NCBI RefSeq assembly: GCF_014203365.1
Contig: NZ_JACHIS010000001.1
Location: 5,642,001-5,706,000, forward strand
Length of the DNA stretch: 64,000 nt
Source: Actinoalloteichus hymeniacidonis
GTDB lineage: Bacteria; Actinomycetota; Actinomycetes; Mycobacteriales; Pseudonocardiaceae
Reading direction: 5' to 3'
Position 1 is the first letter of the stretch; every line of letters begins with the position of its first letter. The position numbers were made by a program, and so were the translations under genes. The notes beneath the pieces are model-generated. The model did no database searches. It worked only from the letters and a program-made list of their open reading frames with translations, and was not told the DNA's origin. Positions 14,834 through 26,004 of the stretch are shown here, in pieces.

Positions 14834-15292
14834 ATGTTCAAGGGTTTCAAAGACTTCCTGATGCGCGGCAATGTGATCGACCTGGCGGTCGCGGTCGTGA
14901 TCGGCGCCGCCTTCACCTCGATCGTCACCGCGTTCACCACCAATCTGATCCAGCCGATCGTGGACGCCATCGGCCCTGCGGAGACCGGCAATCTCGGAAT
15001 CAGGATCGGTACCCGGCCCGATGGCACGGCGATCAGCATCGACTTCGGTGCGGTGCTCACCGCCACGGTCAACTTCCTCATCGTGGCGGCCGTCGTCTAC
15101 TTCATCTTCGTGCTGCCGATGAACAAGCTCCAGCAGCGTCGCAAGCGCGGCGAGGAGGACGGCCCGGCCGAGCCGACCGACGTGGAGCTGTTGACCGAGA
15201 TCCGCGACCTGCTGCGGACCCAGCACGGGGCGCAGTCGGAGCAGGCCGACCGGGTGGCGCGATCGGAACGGGTCGAACGGGTCGACAACTAG
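14834..15292 (+). CDS. mscL: Large-conductance mechanosensitive channel
   Basis: 152 residues from ATG 14834. N-terminal amphipathic FKGFKDFLMRGNVIDLAVAVVIGAAF is the first pore helix, the second helix is VNFLIVAAVVYFIFVLPMN, and a charged C-terminal bundle follows. The pentameric channel opens under membrane tension to release solutes on osmotic downshock. The acidic/Arg-rich C-terminal extension is typical of actinobacteria. Its place opposite moaB-htrA mirrors Rv0985c beside Rv0984-Rv0983. Confidence 0.95.
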   Translation: MFKGFKDFLMRGNVIDLAVAVVIGAAFTSIVTAFTTNLIQPIVDAIGPAETGNLGIRIGTRPDGTAISIDFGAVLTATVNFLIVAAVVYFIFVLPMNKLQQRRKRGEEDGPAEPTDVELLTEIRDLLRTQHGAQSEQADRVARSERVERVDN

Positions 15293-15313
15293 GGACTACG
15301 CGGACTGCTGGAC

Positions 15314-15508
15314 TCAGCCGTGGTGTGGCGGGCGGTTCTCCCGGTACCAGTCGTCACCACGGCCGGAGTCGTCCCTGGCGTTCTCGTCTCGCTCGTCACT
15401 GGTGGTGGCGGGCAGCACGTCGCCGAACACCTCCTGCAGGCGGCTCGCGGAGACAGCGGCTCGCGCGGGGCGCCCGCCGTCGGGCCGTTCGTCCTTGCCG
15501 GAGTCCAT
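15314..15508 (-). CDS. Conserved small actinobacterial protein (64 aa)
   Basis: ATG at 15508. The core SRLQEVFGDVLPATTSDER and the end DWYRENRPPHHG form a motif pair I recognise from a family of short uncharacterised actinobacterial proteins. It is polar, without membrane segment or catalytic residues. It converges with mscL and lies just after its stop. Function unknown. Confidence 0.72.
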   Translation of the reverse strand: MDSGKDERPDGGRPARAAVSASRLQEVFGDVLPATTSDERDENARDDSGRGDDWYRENRPPHHG

Positions 15509-15663
15509 CTCTCGATTATGCCGCGCCGACTCGCCCGCTCCGCCCGTGTCCCCGGGGCATCCGTACCGCCTGTTCCACAGACATCGACTTGGGCGCCCTC
15601 GTGGACGGCGACACGCATCGATAATGGCCACAAGAACGGCGACAACATGGGAGAGGAACCGCC

Positions 15664-15894
15664 ATGAGCAACTTCCTGGACAAGGCCAAGGAGCTCGCCG
15701 CGCAGGCGCGAGAGCGGGGCGGCAGCGTCGCGGAGAAGGTCGGCGACGCAGCGGCCAAGGGCGTCGGTGTCATCGCGGACAAGGCCGACGAGATGACCGG
15801 TGGCAAGTACACCGAGAAGATCGAAGACGTCAGCGAGAAGATCGAGGGCGTCCTAGACCCGAACGGCAACACCAAGAAGGACGACGACAAGTGA
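15664..15894 (+). CDS. Antitoxin-family protein (Rv0909/MT0933-like), solitary
   Basis: 76 residues from ATG 15664 with GGGAGAGGAACC as ribosome site. It is Ala/Lys/Glu-rich and helical (KAKELAAQARERGGSVAEKV), then KADEMTGGKYTEKIEDV and a charged tail, matching the MT0933-like antitoxin family. The M. tuberculosis member Rv0909 is paired with the toxin Rv0910; no toxin-like neighbour is visible here, so this copy may have another role. Confidence 0.72.
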   Translation: MSNFLDKAKELAAQARERGGSVAEKVGDAAAKGVGVIADKADEMTGGKYTEKIEDVSEKIEGVLDPNGNTKKDDDK

Positions 15895-15968
15895 CGTCGA
15901 ATAGTTGAAGCACGTCTGGAGCCGACCCGAGGTGTCGGGCGGCTCCAGACGGTGAGTGGTCGAGGCTG

Positions 15969-16619
15969 TCAGGGCGTCTCGAGGCTGGAGAGCTCCTCGA
16001 TGACGTGGGTGACCAACGGGCTCAGAGTGGCCATTCCGTCTCGTACCGCAGAACGCGACCCCGCGATGTTCACCACCAGGGTGCTACCGGAGACACCGAC
16101 CAGGCCACGTGAGATTCCCGCGTCCACCGCACCCGCGGCCAACCCGGAGGCGCGCAAGGCCTCGGCGATTCCGGGAATCGGCCGGTCCAGCACGCCTGCT
16201 GTCGCGTCGGGCGTGACGTCCCTCGGCGACACCCCGGTCCCGCCGACGGTGATCACCAGATCGACGCCGCCGATCACCGCCGTGTTCAACGCATTGCGAA
16301 TGTCGACCAACTCGCCCGGCACCACAACGCTGCCATCGACGATGAATCCGGTCTCCTCCAGAAGTTCAGTGACCAACGGGCCGGTGACGTCTTCGTACTC
16401 CCCCTGCGTGACCCGATCGTCCACGATCACGACGAGGGCACGGCCTAGACGCTGCGCACTGCGTTCCATACCGATCACCGTAGTAGGCACACGGGACAGC
16501 AGATCGGACATCCGCCGAAGGCCCCCCTGAATGTCGCCTGCGGCGACTAACGACTGTCCGCTGACTGTGACGGTCATCCCGCCCGCGTTGGCTTCGGTTC
16601 CCACATCACTGGTCTTCAT
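15969..16619 (-). CDS. moaB: MoaB/MogA-type molybdopterin adenylyltransferase
   Basis: 216 residues from ATG 16619, which lies five bases after the htrA stop with GGTGGGTGAG as ribosome site. The MogA fold begins at GRALVVIVDDRV (about residue 60), and the molybdopterin-binding loop ITVGGTGVSPRDVTPDAT is intact. About 50 residues precede the conserved fold; ATG 16469 would remove them. The protein activates molybdopterin with ATP. Its position next to the protease gene equals moaB2 (Rv0984) beside pepD (Rv0983). Confidence 0.88.
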   Translation of the reverse strand: MKTSDVGTEANAGGMTVTVSGQSLVAAGDIQGGLRRMSDLLSRVPTTVIGMERSAQRLGRALVVIVDDRVTQGEYEDVTGPLVTELLEETGFIVDGSVVVPGELVDIRNALNTAVIGGVDLVITVGGTGVSPRDVTPDATAGVLDRPIPGIAEALRASGLAAGAVDAGISRGLVGVSGSTLVVNIAGSRSAVRDGMATLSPLVTHVIEELSSLETP

Positions 16620-16624
16620 GATTC

Positions 16625-18286
<1,662 letters not shown>

Positions 18287-18583
18287 GCCCCCACTGTGCA
18301 CCGCGAGGCTGAGAACGGCCTGAGATCAAGCTGGGGGTTCCCAGCGGTTGTGGCAGGCGGTCAGGCCACGCCTGCCCGCCCGGATGAAGCAGGCGGCAGG
18401 CCGCTGCCGCGCTCGAACGCACACCTACCTGCGCGCGAGCGCTCCGCGCAGCCGGTCACCCGTTCGCAGAACGGTCCCCGCGCGATCCTGATCTTCGTGG
18501 CATTCGTCACGAGCATGCGCGGGTGCGATCGGCGGTGCACGGCCGGACGTGAAATCGAACGACGGCGGTTACCCGCCCCCGAC

Positions 18584-19678
18584 TCAGCCCAAGGCGCGCA
18601 GCCGCTCGGCGGTCTGCTCGGGTGTCGCGTCGCCGATCCACACGCCCATCCCGGATTCCGAGCCGGCGAGGTATTTCAGCCGGTCCGGTCCTCGAAGCAC
18701 CGAGAACACCTCCATCCGCAGCCAGCACAGTTCGCGCTCGGTTCGGATGGGTGCCTGGTGCCATCCCGCGATGTAGGGCAGCGGTCGGTCGTAGAGCCGG
18801 TCCAGCCTGCCCAACACGTCGAGGTAGATCTCGGCGAACTCGTCGCGCTCGGCGTCGGACAACGCAGGCAGGTCGGGCACCGGCCGATGCGGCACGAGTT
18901 GGATCTCGACCGGCCAGCGCGCCGCGGGCGGTACGAACGCCGTCCAGTGCTCGCCGGAGCGGATCACTCGGGTCCCTGCGGCACGTTCGGCAGCCAGGAT
19001 GTCGCCGACCAGGTGCCTGCCGTGCTCGACGAGATACGGGCCGGCCATCTCCAGATGGCGCGCGGTGCGGGGCGTGACGAAGGGGTATCCGTAGATCTGG
19101 CCGTGCGGGTGGTGCAGCGTCACCCCGATCTCCTCGCCTCGGTTCTCGAAGCAGAAGACCTGTTCGACGCCGGGCATCTCGCTCAGGGCCGCCGTGCGGT
19201 CGGCCCAGGCATCGACCACGGTCCGCACGCGGCTGGCCGGGAGTTGCCCGAAGGAGGTCGTGTGGTCGGAGGTGAAGCACACCACCTCGCAGCGCCCGGT
19301 GGCCGGGAAGGCCGTGACCAGCGGGATCCCGTCGTTCTCCAACACCACCGCAGCGGTCTCCGGCAGATCCTGCGCGAAGGACGGGAACCGGTTCTCGAAG
19401 ACCACGACGTCGTAGTCCGACTCGGGGATCTCCGACGGACGCTCCGGCGTGGTGGGGCAGAGCGGGCAGGCGTCGGCGGGCGGCTTGTAGGTCCTGGACT
19501 GCCGGTGTGCGGCAATCCCGACCCATTCCCCGGTGAACGGGTCGCACCGCATCTCCGGACGTGGATCCCGCGCCGGGAGATCCCGGGTATCGACAGCGGT
19601 CCGCGTCGGTGCGGCGTCATCCTCGTCGAAGTAGATGATCTCGCGACCGTCTGCCATGCGGGCACTGGTCCGGCGCAC
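18584..19678 (-). CDS. galT: Galactose-1-phosphate uridylyltransferase
   Basis: 364 residues from GTG 19678, preceded by GGAGGTGGCCAG. The HIT-type active site HPHGQ is in GVTLHHPHGQIYGY, and the zinc ligands start with CPLC. It exchanges UMP between UDP-glucose and galactose-1-phosphate in the Leloir pathway. No galK or galE is adjacent. It sits between mprB and htrA, which are adjacent in M. tuberculosis, so it looks like an insertion into that locus. Confidence 0.93.
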   Translation of the reverse strand: MRRTSARMADGREIIYFDEDDAAPTRTAVDTRDLPARDPRPEMRCDPFTGEWVGIAAHRQSRTYKPPADACPLCPTTPERPSEIPESDYDVVVFENRFPSFAQDLPETAAVVLENDGIPLVTAFPATGRCEVVCFTSDHTTSFGQLPASRVRTVVDAWADRTAALSEMPGVEQVFCFENRGEEIGVTLHHPHGQIYGYPFVTPRTARHLEMAGPYLVEHGRHLVGDILAAERAAGTRVIRSGEHWTAFVPPAARWPVEIQLVPHRPVPDLPALSDAERDEFAEIYLDVLGRLDRLYDRPLPYIAGWHQAPIRTERELCWLRMEVFSVLRGPDRLKYLAGSESGMGVWIGDATPEQTAERLRALG

Positions 19679-19746
19679 CTGGCCACCTCCGTGAAAGCGC
19701 TACTGACGCGTTGCGGTTCGTAACGAGGCCGGCGATTCAGGCCCGG

Positions 19747-21168
19747 TCAACCGGCGCGTCCGGGCAACCGCAACATGAACAGCGCGCCCCCTTGCGGAGC
19801 ACGTCCTACTGACACACTGCCGCCGTGCCGCTCGGCCGCCTGCTTGACGATCGCCAGCCCGAGGCCGGAACCAGGCAGGGTTCGAGCTTCCGACGAACGA
19901 TAGAACCTCTCGAAGACATGAGGCATGTCGGCCTCTGCGATCCCCGGTCCCGAATCGGCAACCTCGAACGCGACGCTCCCGTGGGAGTCCTGAGCCAGGT
20001 TGACCTGCACAGCACCGTCGGATGGGCTCCATTTCGCGGCGTTGTCGAGCAGGTTCAACACGGCTCGTTCCAGGGCGTTTGCATCACCGAGCAACCACCA
20101 GGGCGTCAGCGAGACCTCGAAATCGATATCGGGGGCCCGCCGTCGCGCCCGGTCGACCGCCCTTTCGATCACCTCGACGAGGTCGACCGGCTCGTGCACG
20201 ACCTGGGGCGCGTCCTCCCTCGCCAGCTCGACCAGGTCTCCGACCAGCGTGGACAGCTCGTTGATCTGGGCTCGGACATCGTCGTAGATCTCGGCGCGAT
20301 CCTGCTCTGCGAGCTCGGGAGCGTCCGGTCTGCTGGATGCCAGCAGCAATTCGATGTTGGTCCGCAACGAGGTCAGCGGGGTGCGCAACTCGTGGCCCGC
20401 ATCGGCCACCAGTCTTCGCTGTCGTTCCTGGGATTCGGCGAGTACGCCGAGCATGACGTTGAAGCTGGTGGTCAGTCTGGCCAGTTCGTCGTCTCCGGAA
20501 ACCTCGATCGGTCGCAGGTCCCCGGTGCGGGAGATGCGCTCGGTCGCGGCGGTCAACTCGCTCACCGGCCGTAGCGCGGTCCGAGCCACCGCGGTGCCCG
20601 CTGCGGCCGCCACGCCGACGCCGAGGCCGCCTGCCACCGCCACCACGACGGCCATCCTGCCGAGGGTGGCCTTGATGTCGTCCAGTGGTTGGGCCACCAC
20701 GAGGCTGGAGCCGGGCTGGATGGGCAGGGTGATGACTCGGGAGTCGGAGGCGACGTCGGTCCGCAGTGAGTACGACAGTTCGCCCTTGGCCACCGCCAGT
20801 TCCTTGGGTCCGACCGGGGGCTGTTTCGCGCCGCCGAAGACGACCGCGCCGCTCTCGTAGACCTCCGCGATCTGCACGTCGGCCGCGGCGAACAGCGCGG
20901 CGGGAGCCGAGTCCAACCGGGCGTTGGACACCCGAGGTCCCTCGGCGGCCTGGGCGGCGCGTTCGAAGAGGCTGTCGTCAAGTTGGTCGTAGAGGCTGTT
21001 GTAGACCGTCACGAAGGCACCCAGCGAGGTCAGCGCCACCGCTGTGCCGACACAGAGTGCGGCCAACAAGGCGACCCGGGTGCGCAACGCCACCCGTTGG
21101 CGCCAGCTCTCCAACCGGCCCGGCGCTCGCTCCCGATCCGCCTCGGCCTCCGTCGAGCCCATCGTCAC
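19747..21168 (-). CDS. mprB: Sensor histidine kinase, MprB-like
   Basis: 473 residues from GTG 21168, overlapping the response-regulator stop (GTGA). Membrane helices at about 30-55 and 171-195 flank an extracytoplasmic sensor loop. A HAMP region follows, then H-box [11 protein letters not shown] with His259, N-box LLDNAAKW (373-380), G1 DSGPGI (405-410) and G2 GSGLGLAI (433-440). In mycobacteria MprB senses envelope stress such as SDS and activates sigE and pepD. Assignment rests on synteny (mprA-mprB, then pepD and moaB after galT). Confidence 0.9.
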   Translation of the reverse strand: MTMGSTEAEADRERAPGRLESWRQRVALRTRVALLAALCVGTAVALTSLGAFVTVYNSLYDQLDDSLFERAAQAAEGPRVSNARLDSAPAALFAAADVQIAEVYESGAVVFGGAKQPPVGPKELAVAKGELSYSLRTDVASDSRVITLPIQPGSSLVVAQPLDDIKATLGRMAVVVAVAGGLGVGVAAAAGTAVARTALRPVSELTAATERISRTGDLRPIEVSGDDELARLTTSFNVMLGVLAESQERQRRLVADAGHELRTPLTSLRTNIELLLASSRPDAPELAEQDRAEIYDDVRAQINELSTLVGDLVELAREDAPQVVHEPVDLVEVIERAVDRARRRAPDIDFEVSLTPWWLLGDANALERAVLNLLDNAAKWSPSDGAVQVNLAQDSHGSVAFEVADSGPGIAEADMPHVFERFYRSSEARTLPGSGLGLAIVKQAAERHGGSVSVGRAPQGGALFMLRLPGRAG

Positions 21169-21863
21169 GGCGCCGTCTCCCTCAGGACGTATCCGACGCC
21201 TCGGACGGTATGGATCAGCCGGGGTTCGCCCGCGCCCTCGGTCTTGCGCCGGAGGTAGCCGATGTAGACCTCCAGGGCATTGCCGGAGGTGGGAAAGTCG
21301 TAGCCCCAGACCTCCTCCAGGATGCGGCTGCGGGTCAGCACCTGACGCGGATGAGCCAGCAACAGCTCCAGCAGGGAGAACTCGGTGCGGGTGAGGCTGA
21401 TCGGACGCTGCGCGCGCCGGACCTCCCTCGTGGCGGTGTCCAAGGAGAGATCGGCGAAGCACAACGGCGGCGGCAGGTCGTCGTGTCCGCTGTCGGGTTC
21501 CGACGTCGTCCGCCGCAACAACGCCCGCAATCGGGCGAGCAGCTCTTCGAGGGCGAACGGCTTGGGTAGATAGTCGTCGGCGCCCGCGTCGAGGCCCGAC
21601 ACCCGATCCGACACGGCGTCGCGGGCGGTGAGAACCAGGATAGGCAGGTCGTCTCCGGTACCGCGCAGGCGTCTGCACACCTCGAGTCCGTCCAGGCGCG
21701 GCATCATCACGTCGAGGACCATCGCGTCGGGGCGCTGGGCGGTGACGGCGTCCAGGGCTTGGAGCCCGTCGGCGGCGAGCTCGACCTGGTAACCGTTGAA
21801 CTGCAGTGACCGTCGCAGCGACTCGCGTACGGCACGGTCGTCGTCGACCACGAGGATGCGCAT
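21165..21863 (-). CDS. mprA: OmpR/PhoB-family response regulator, MprA-like
   Basis: 232 residues from ATG 21863. The receiver has the acidic pocket DDD (7-9), phospho-acceptor Asp51 in VLDVMMP, and the conserved Lys in LPKPF. A winged-helix output domain (from about residue 133) carries [13 protein letters not shown] and [11 protein letters not shown]-like ending. It would be phosphorylated by the coupled kinase and bind direct-repeat boxes at its own promoter and at htrA. First gene of the leftward mprA-mprB-galT-htrA-moaB series. Confidence 0.92.
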   Translation of the reverse strand: MRILVVDDDRAVRESLRRSLQFNGYQVELAADGLQALDAVTAQRPDAMVLDVMMPRLDGLEVCRRLRGTGDDLPILVLTARDAVSDRVSGLDAGADDYLPKPFALEELLARLRALLRRTTSEPDSGHDDLPPPLCFADLSLDTATREVRRAQRPISLTRTEFSLLELLLAHPRQVLTRSRILEEVWGYDFPTSGNALEVYIGYLRRKTEGAGEPRLIHTVRGVGYVLRETAP

Positions 21864-21943
21864 GGGGCCAGTGTCACCTCTCGCCCTGAGAGCGACCTGA
21901 GAACAGCGGGTCGGGCGAAATCAGTCGATAGCGATCGGCAGGA

Positions 21944-22552
21944 TCAGGACCCTGAATCACGGGGTAGCGGCGCGTTCCACCGTCGCCACAGCGCCAGCAC
22001 CCGGAGGCCGACGACCAGGGTCGATCCGATGAGGGCGACGGGACCGGCGCTCCAACCGGCGAGGTCCCCGATGCCGACGACCACGGTGCCGGTCAGCGCC
22101 GCGACCGCATAGATCTCGCGGCGCAGTACCAACGGCACCTCCCGTAGCAGCAGGTCACGCAGCATTCCGCCGCCGATTCCGGTGATCACTCCGATCAGGC
22201 AGGCCGTGTAGACCGGGGCTCCCAACGCGAGTGCGGTGGCGGTGCCGGAGGTGACGAATAACCCGAGTCCGACCGCGTCGGCGAGCAGGACGGCGCGCCG
22301 CAGCCGGGCCAGCTGCGGGTGGAACTGGAAGGCGAGCAGGCCTGCGCTTCCGGAGACCAGGAGATAGCGCCAGTCCTGAAGCGTGGTCGGTGGGTGCACG
22401 CCGAGCATCAGGTCCCGGACGACCCCGCCACCCAGGGCCGTCACCATGCCGAGCACGACGATCCCGAACAGATCCAGCCTGGCCCGGACGGCGGCCAGCG
22501 CGCCCGATACGGCGAAAGCCGCCACCCCGAGGAACTCCAACACGAGCAGCAC
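21944..22552 (-). CDS. UPF0126/TRIC-type membrane protein
   Basis: 202 residues from GTG 22552. Two homologous halves, each with three hydrophobic helices and a GGG-x-LRDLLL-type signature (GGGVVRDLMLG and GGGMLRDLLLREVP). The family was annotated as glycine transporter-like (YadS/YicG) and is structurally related to trimeric intracellular cation channels. Probable inner-membrane transporter or channel; substrate unknown. No operon partner is evident. Confidence 0.85.
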   Translation of the reverse strand: MLLVLEFLGVAAFAVSGALAAVRARLDLFGIVVLGMVTALGGGVVRDLMLGVHPPTTLQDWRYLLVSGSAGLLAFQFHPQLARLRRAVLLADAVGLGLFVTSGTATALALGAPVYTACLIGVITGIGGGMLRDLLLREVPLVLRREIYAVAALTGTVVVGIGDLAGWSAGPVALIGSTLVVGLRVLALWRRWNAPLPRDSGS

Positions 22553-22691
22553 GGAGTCCGAGCGTACGGATCCGGGCCGCCATCAGCAGCTCTCGTCCGC
22601 GAAATGGGAGTGGAGACCTCGGCCACCCGGGGTCCGGTTCGCTGTCAGTCGGGCAGCCGCCGGGGTGGCAGGTCAGTGTCGGGGCGGCGGC

Positions 22692-23030
22692 TCACCGATC
22701 GGCGTCGGGCGCCGAGTAGTCGAGGATCTCCGCAGCGAACATCGCCACCAGTTCGATGCCGCCGATCTCGGCCAGGTTCTCCCCGGCGGCTTTCCACTCC
22801 GGCGTGCGCAGGGCCGCCCGCATCGACTCGTGGGACTCGAAGTACATCTCGGCGATCAGATGGGGCTCGGCGTCCCCGAGGAAGCCGGGAAGGTAGGTCC
22901 GGGTGACCCGGCCGAGTTCGGTTCGCACCAGGCCGGGTGTCTTGGCGACCAAGGGCAGGTGCGAGGCGAGGTACCTCGCGTCGAAGTCGGGGTCGCTCGG
23001 TCTCCGGTACAGCGCGATGTACTTGATCAT
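22692..23030 (-). CDS. EthD-family small protein
   Basis: 112 residues from ATG 23030, with GGGAGCAG as ribosome site. The ferredoxin-like EthD fold is suggested by the KYIALYRRPSDPDFDARYLASHLPLV start with a conserved His, and AEMYFESHESMRAAL near the middle. Members are small stand-alone proteins of unclear role, linked in one case to ether degradation. The upstream part of the frame (to 23129) is Arg/Ser-rich and unlikely to be translated. Confidence 0.82.
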   Translation of the reverse strand: MIKYIALYRRPSDPDFDARYLASHLPLVAKTPGLVRTELGRVTRTYLPGFLGDAEPHLIAEMYFESHESMRAALRTPEWKAAGENLAEIGGIELVAMFAAEILDYSAPDADR

Positions 23031-23606
23031 CTTCTGCTCCCACCATCGGCGTTTCGTCCCCGAAGTGTCCGGTTCGGCGGGCGAATGCAACAGCGCCAGC
23101 CGGGTCGAACCTCGGTGCTCGCGCCGCACCGGTCTCCCCCGATCTCGGGATGGGCAATCATCTCGAATTGATCAAGTTGAAAGTTTCCAACGTCTAAGCG
23201 TAAGCAATACCGGGATCATGCCCACACCTACGGAGTATCTATTCACCCTAATAGCGGTATGCGAATCTCACGTAGTGCGACTAGACGCGATTGCAAATCT
23301 GGCCGAGATCGCGGAGTTCCACCTCGGGGCTTCATCGTCGAGGTTAGCGAGGAGTCGACGTGACGTCGCGAGGACGAAACCACCGTCAAAGCGAACACCG
23401 CTGGTAGCAAGCGCACACACCGAAGGCCCCGAAGAAAAGTCGCGATCTATGCCACAAAGCGCCGCCCAAGCGGAACCCCGAAGTGGACCCGGCAGTCGAA
23501 ATGGACGGCACTGCAAACAGTGGGTCGCCCATCCGGGTAGCCTGTCTCAAACCGCAGCAAGCATGGGCCATGCCGATCAGGCAGGCTGGCAGGAGATGTC
23601 AAGTCC
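23031..23606 (+). other. Gene-free AT-richer gap
   Basis: No frame I can defend. A rightward frame from 23218 begins with a protein-like 40 residues but has poor third-position GC and runs into unlikely Arg/Ser sequence. The gap separates the leftward EthD gene from the rightward GGDEF gene and probably holds both promoters. Confidence 0.4.
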
Positions 23607-25142
23607 GTGGTTGATCGCAACGATTCACCCCTGGCGGAACACCTTCCGCAGCAGGACCGCGAGGTGCGACTGCTGCTGGAATCCGGACGAGTGCTGGAAG
23701 CCAACGCACTGTTCGACGAGGTCGTATCCGGATTGCCGACCGGCGAGGACGACCGCTGGCGTCGAGCCACCGTGCTGGTACACCGCGCAGTGGTCGCTTT
23801 CCGGCTGAACCGAATCCCATTGGCGCTCGAACTCGCCGCCGAGGCATGGGTGGAGTTGGACGCGGATCGCCCGGAGGGCTCGGCTGCCGCGCAGACCATC
23901 GGAATGCTCGGATATCTCGTGGAGAGCATCGGCCATCGACGTGCCGCGTTGGACATGATGCGGGTGTCGGTCGAGCTGGCCCGCCGCGCCGGGCATCCCG
24001 AGACGCTGGCGCACTGCATGCAGCGGCTGGGCGGCACCTTGAACATGCGGGCGACCGAGGCTTCCGCCGACGATGCCAAACGGATCTTCGCCGAAGCCAG
24101 GGGCATGCTCTCCGAGGCGCTGGACCTGGTCGACTCCGGCTTCCTACATCGAGCCCTACTGGCCGCGTACAGCCGTTCGCTGGCAGGTCTGGGGGAGCTC
24201 GCCGAGGCCGAGGAACTCGCACAACGCGCGTTGCGGCTCAACGAGGCCGCCGAGGACCGGTGGGGGCTCGCCGTCGCCAACTGGGTGCTCGCCGGGGTAC
24301 GACGCACCCAGGGCGCGATGCCTGCGGCGCGAACCCTCGCGAGCCGGGCCGTCGCCGAATCGGATCGGGTCGGCGACGCGATCCTGCTGCGCCGGGTCTC
24401 CCAGGACCTCGCCGATATCTGTGCCGATCTCGGTGACCACGTCGGCGAGGCTGAAGCGCTGCGCCGGGGCATGGCGGCGGGCAGCAAGATGCTGGACACA
24501 CTCCAAGAGGCATTAGGACAGGCGCTCGAACAGCGCAGGCTCGCTGTTCAGGCACAGCGGGTGGCGGTGGCCGCGCAGGAGGCGGCGGCCCGCGATCCGT
24601 TGACCGGCCTGGTGAACCGGCTCGGTTTGGAACGCACCGCGCCGCATCTGATCAAGCGGACGGCCTCGCGTGGCCGCGTCCCCTGGCTGGTCCTGCTGGA
24701 CGTCGACTGGTTCAAGGACGTCAACGACGATGCCGGCCACGCGGCGGGCGACGCGGCGCTGCGCGAGATCGCCCAGCTACTGCGCCGCGAGTGCCGGGCC
24801 GACGATCTGGTGGCCCGGTGGGCGGGCGACGAGTTCGTCATCGTGCTCGGCGACGTGAGCGAGGAACGCACCGAGGGCTCCGATGCCGGCCCCACGGTGG
24901 CCGAACGAATCCGCGCCGCCGTCCACAATCACGACTGGCGGCTGGTGCTCGGCAAGACAACCCGACCGCCGACCGTCAGCATCGGTGTGGCCGCAGGCCC
25001 CGCTCAGCTCGATCAGCTCTTCACCGCCGCCGACAACGCGCTGTACCGGGCGAAACGCCAGGGCCGCAATCGCGTCGAGGTGCAGCCCTCCACCGAGGAC
25101 GAGTTGGACAGCAGGCAGGCGGGCACACTGGCGCCACGCTGA
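23607..25142 (+). CDS. TPR-GGDEF diguanylate cyclase (cytosolic)
   Basis: 511 residues from GTG 23607 with AGGAGA ribosome site. Residues about 15-295 are helical TPR-like repeats, then a short linker (300-328) and a GGDEF domain: start DPLTGLVNR (330-338), metal site DVDWFKDVND (365-374), signature AGDEF (406-410, Ala in the first position), and an intact RxxD inhibition site R397-D400 five residues earlier. It should make cyclic di-GMP and be product-inhibited. No membrane helix or EAL domain. The TPR domain probably binds a protein partner that tunes activity. Confidence 0.9.
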   Translation: MVDRNDSPLAEHLPQQDREVRLLLESGRVLEANALFDEVVSGLPTGEDDRWRRATVLVHRAVVAFRLNRIPLALELAAEAWVELDADRPEGSAAAQTIGMLGYLVESIGHRRAALDMMRVSVELARRAGHPETLAHCMQRLGGTLNMRATEASADDAKRIFAEARGMLSEALDLVDSGFLHRALLAAYSRSLAGLGELAEAEELAQRALRLNEAAEDRWGLAVANWVLAGVRRTQGAMPAARTLASRAVAESDRVGDAILLRRVSQDLADICADLGDHVGEAEALRRGMAAGSKMLDTLQEALGQALEQRRLAVQAQRVAVAAQEAAARDPLTGLVNRLGLERTAPHLIKRTASRGRVPWLVLLDVDWFKDVNDDAGHAAGDAALREIAQLLRRECRADDLVARWAGDEFVIVLGDVSEERTEGSDAGPTVAERIRAAVHNHDWRLVLGKTTRPPTVSIGVAAGPAQLDQLFTAADNALYRAKRQGRNRVEVQPSTEDELDSRQAGTLAPR

Positions 25143-25357
25143 CCACGCCGTCGGGCAGTGGCGCCTACCGTGGGCTCGGCCGTCGTCGGCGCTCGACGGC
25201 GGGATGACCCGGACCGCGATCGCAGCCGACGCCGACCTGTGTTGACTCGATCGAGGCGCCTGCGGCCGCACCGGGTTCCTCAGCCGGGTCGTGGCCCGCT
25301 ACGATGTCTGCGGACGTGACACGGGTTCAGCCACCATCGCAACCCCAGGCGCGACCC

Positions 25358-25430
25358 GGCCTCGTAGCTCAGGGGATAGAGCACCGCTCTCCTAAAGCGG
25401 GTGTCGCTGGTTCGATTCCAGCCGGGGCCA
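25358..25430 (+). tRNA. tRNA-Arg (anticodon CCT)
   Basis: A 73-base cloverleaf with acceptor stem GGCCTCG/CGGGGCC, D arm, anticodon stem CCGCT/AGCGG with loop CTCCTAA (anticodon CCU, reading AGG) and T arm CTGG-TTCGATT-CCAG. CCA is not encoded. A strong terminator follows at 25441-25475. Confidence 0.95.
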
Positions 25431-25440
25431 CCCTCGATAT

Positions 25441-25475
25441 CAACGGCGAGGCATCGACTCGATGCCTCGCCGTTG
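25441..25475 (+). terminator. Terminator after tRNA-Arg
   Basis: A perfect 17-bp inverted repeat (25441-25457 with 25459-25475; effective loop of about five bases) begins 10 bases after the tRNA and is followed by TTCG. Probable intrinsic terminator of the tRNA transcript. Confidence 0.8.
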
Positions 25476-25563
25476 TTCGTATCCGGGTTCGACGGCCACC
25501 GCCGATTCACGCACCTCGATCACGGCCGGGAATAGAACGTCATCGTCATGGGTTGCAATCCGC

Positions 25564-26004
25564 ATGCCTTTGACTGGTGAATATGCACCGAGTACTTCTG
25601 GATGGGCCCGCGATCAGGCCGAACTGATCGAACGCTCCGGCGGCACCGAGGGAACGGAACTCAACGGCCTTCCGGTGATCGTGCTCACCACGGTGGGTGC
25701 CAAGACGGGGAAGCTCCGCAAGACGGCGCTCATGCGCGTCGAGCACGAGGGTTCCTACGCCGCGGTCGCCTCACTGGGCGGCGCTCCGAAGCATCCGGTG
25801 TGGTACTTCAACCTCCAGGCCAACCCGCGGGTGGAGCTGCAGGACAAGACCGTCAAGAAGGACTACATCGCCCGCGAGGTGACCGGCGCGGAGAAGGCCG
25901 AATGGTGGGAGCGTTCCGTCGCTGCCTTCCCGCCCTACGCCGAGTATCAGCAGAAGACCTCCCGTGAGATCCCCGTCTTCGTGCTGGATCCCGTCGAGGA
26001 CTGA
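25564..26004 (+). CDS. Deazaflavin (F420)-dependent nitroreductase-like protein
   Basis: 146 residues from ATG 25564; no good ribosome site is visible, so the exact start is uncertain. The conserved core [31 protein letters not shown]-type sequence (seen in shorter pieces: [26 protein letters not shown]) is that of the Ddn/DUF385 family, a split beta-barrel that binds F420H2 or similar deazaflavins. Members reduce quinones or nitro compounds. A tRNA-Arg and its terminator precede it; no partner gene follows. Confidence 0.85.
   Translation: MPLTGEYAPSTSGWARDQAELIERSGGTEGTELNGLPVIVLTTVGAKTGKLRKTALMRVEHEGSYAAVASLGGAPKHPVWYFNLQANPRVELQDKTVKKDYIAREVTGAEKAEWWERSVAAFPPYAEYQQKTSREIPVFVLDPVED

Noticed and set aside
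23218-23600. Rightward ORF starting MPTPTEYLFTLIAV
   Set aside because: Third-position GC is low and the later part is Arg/Ser-rich; no ribosome site and no family recognised.
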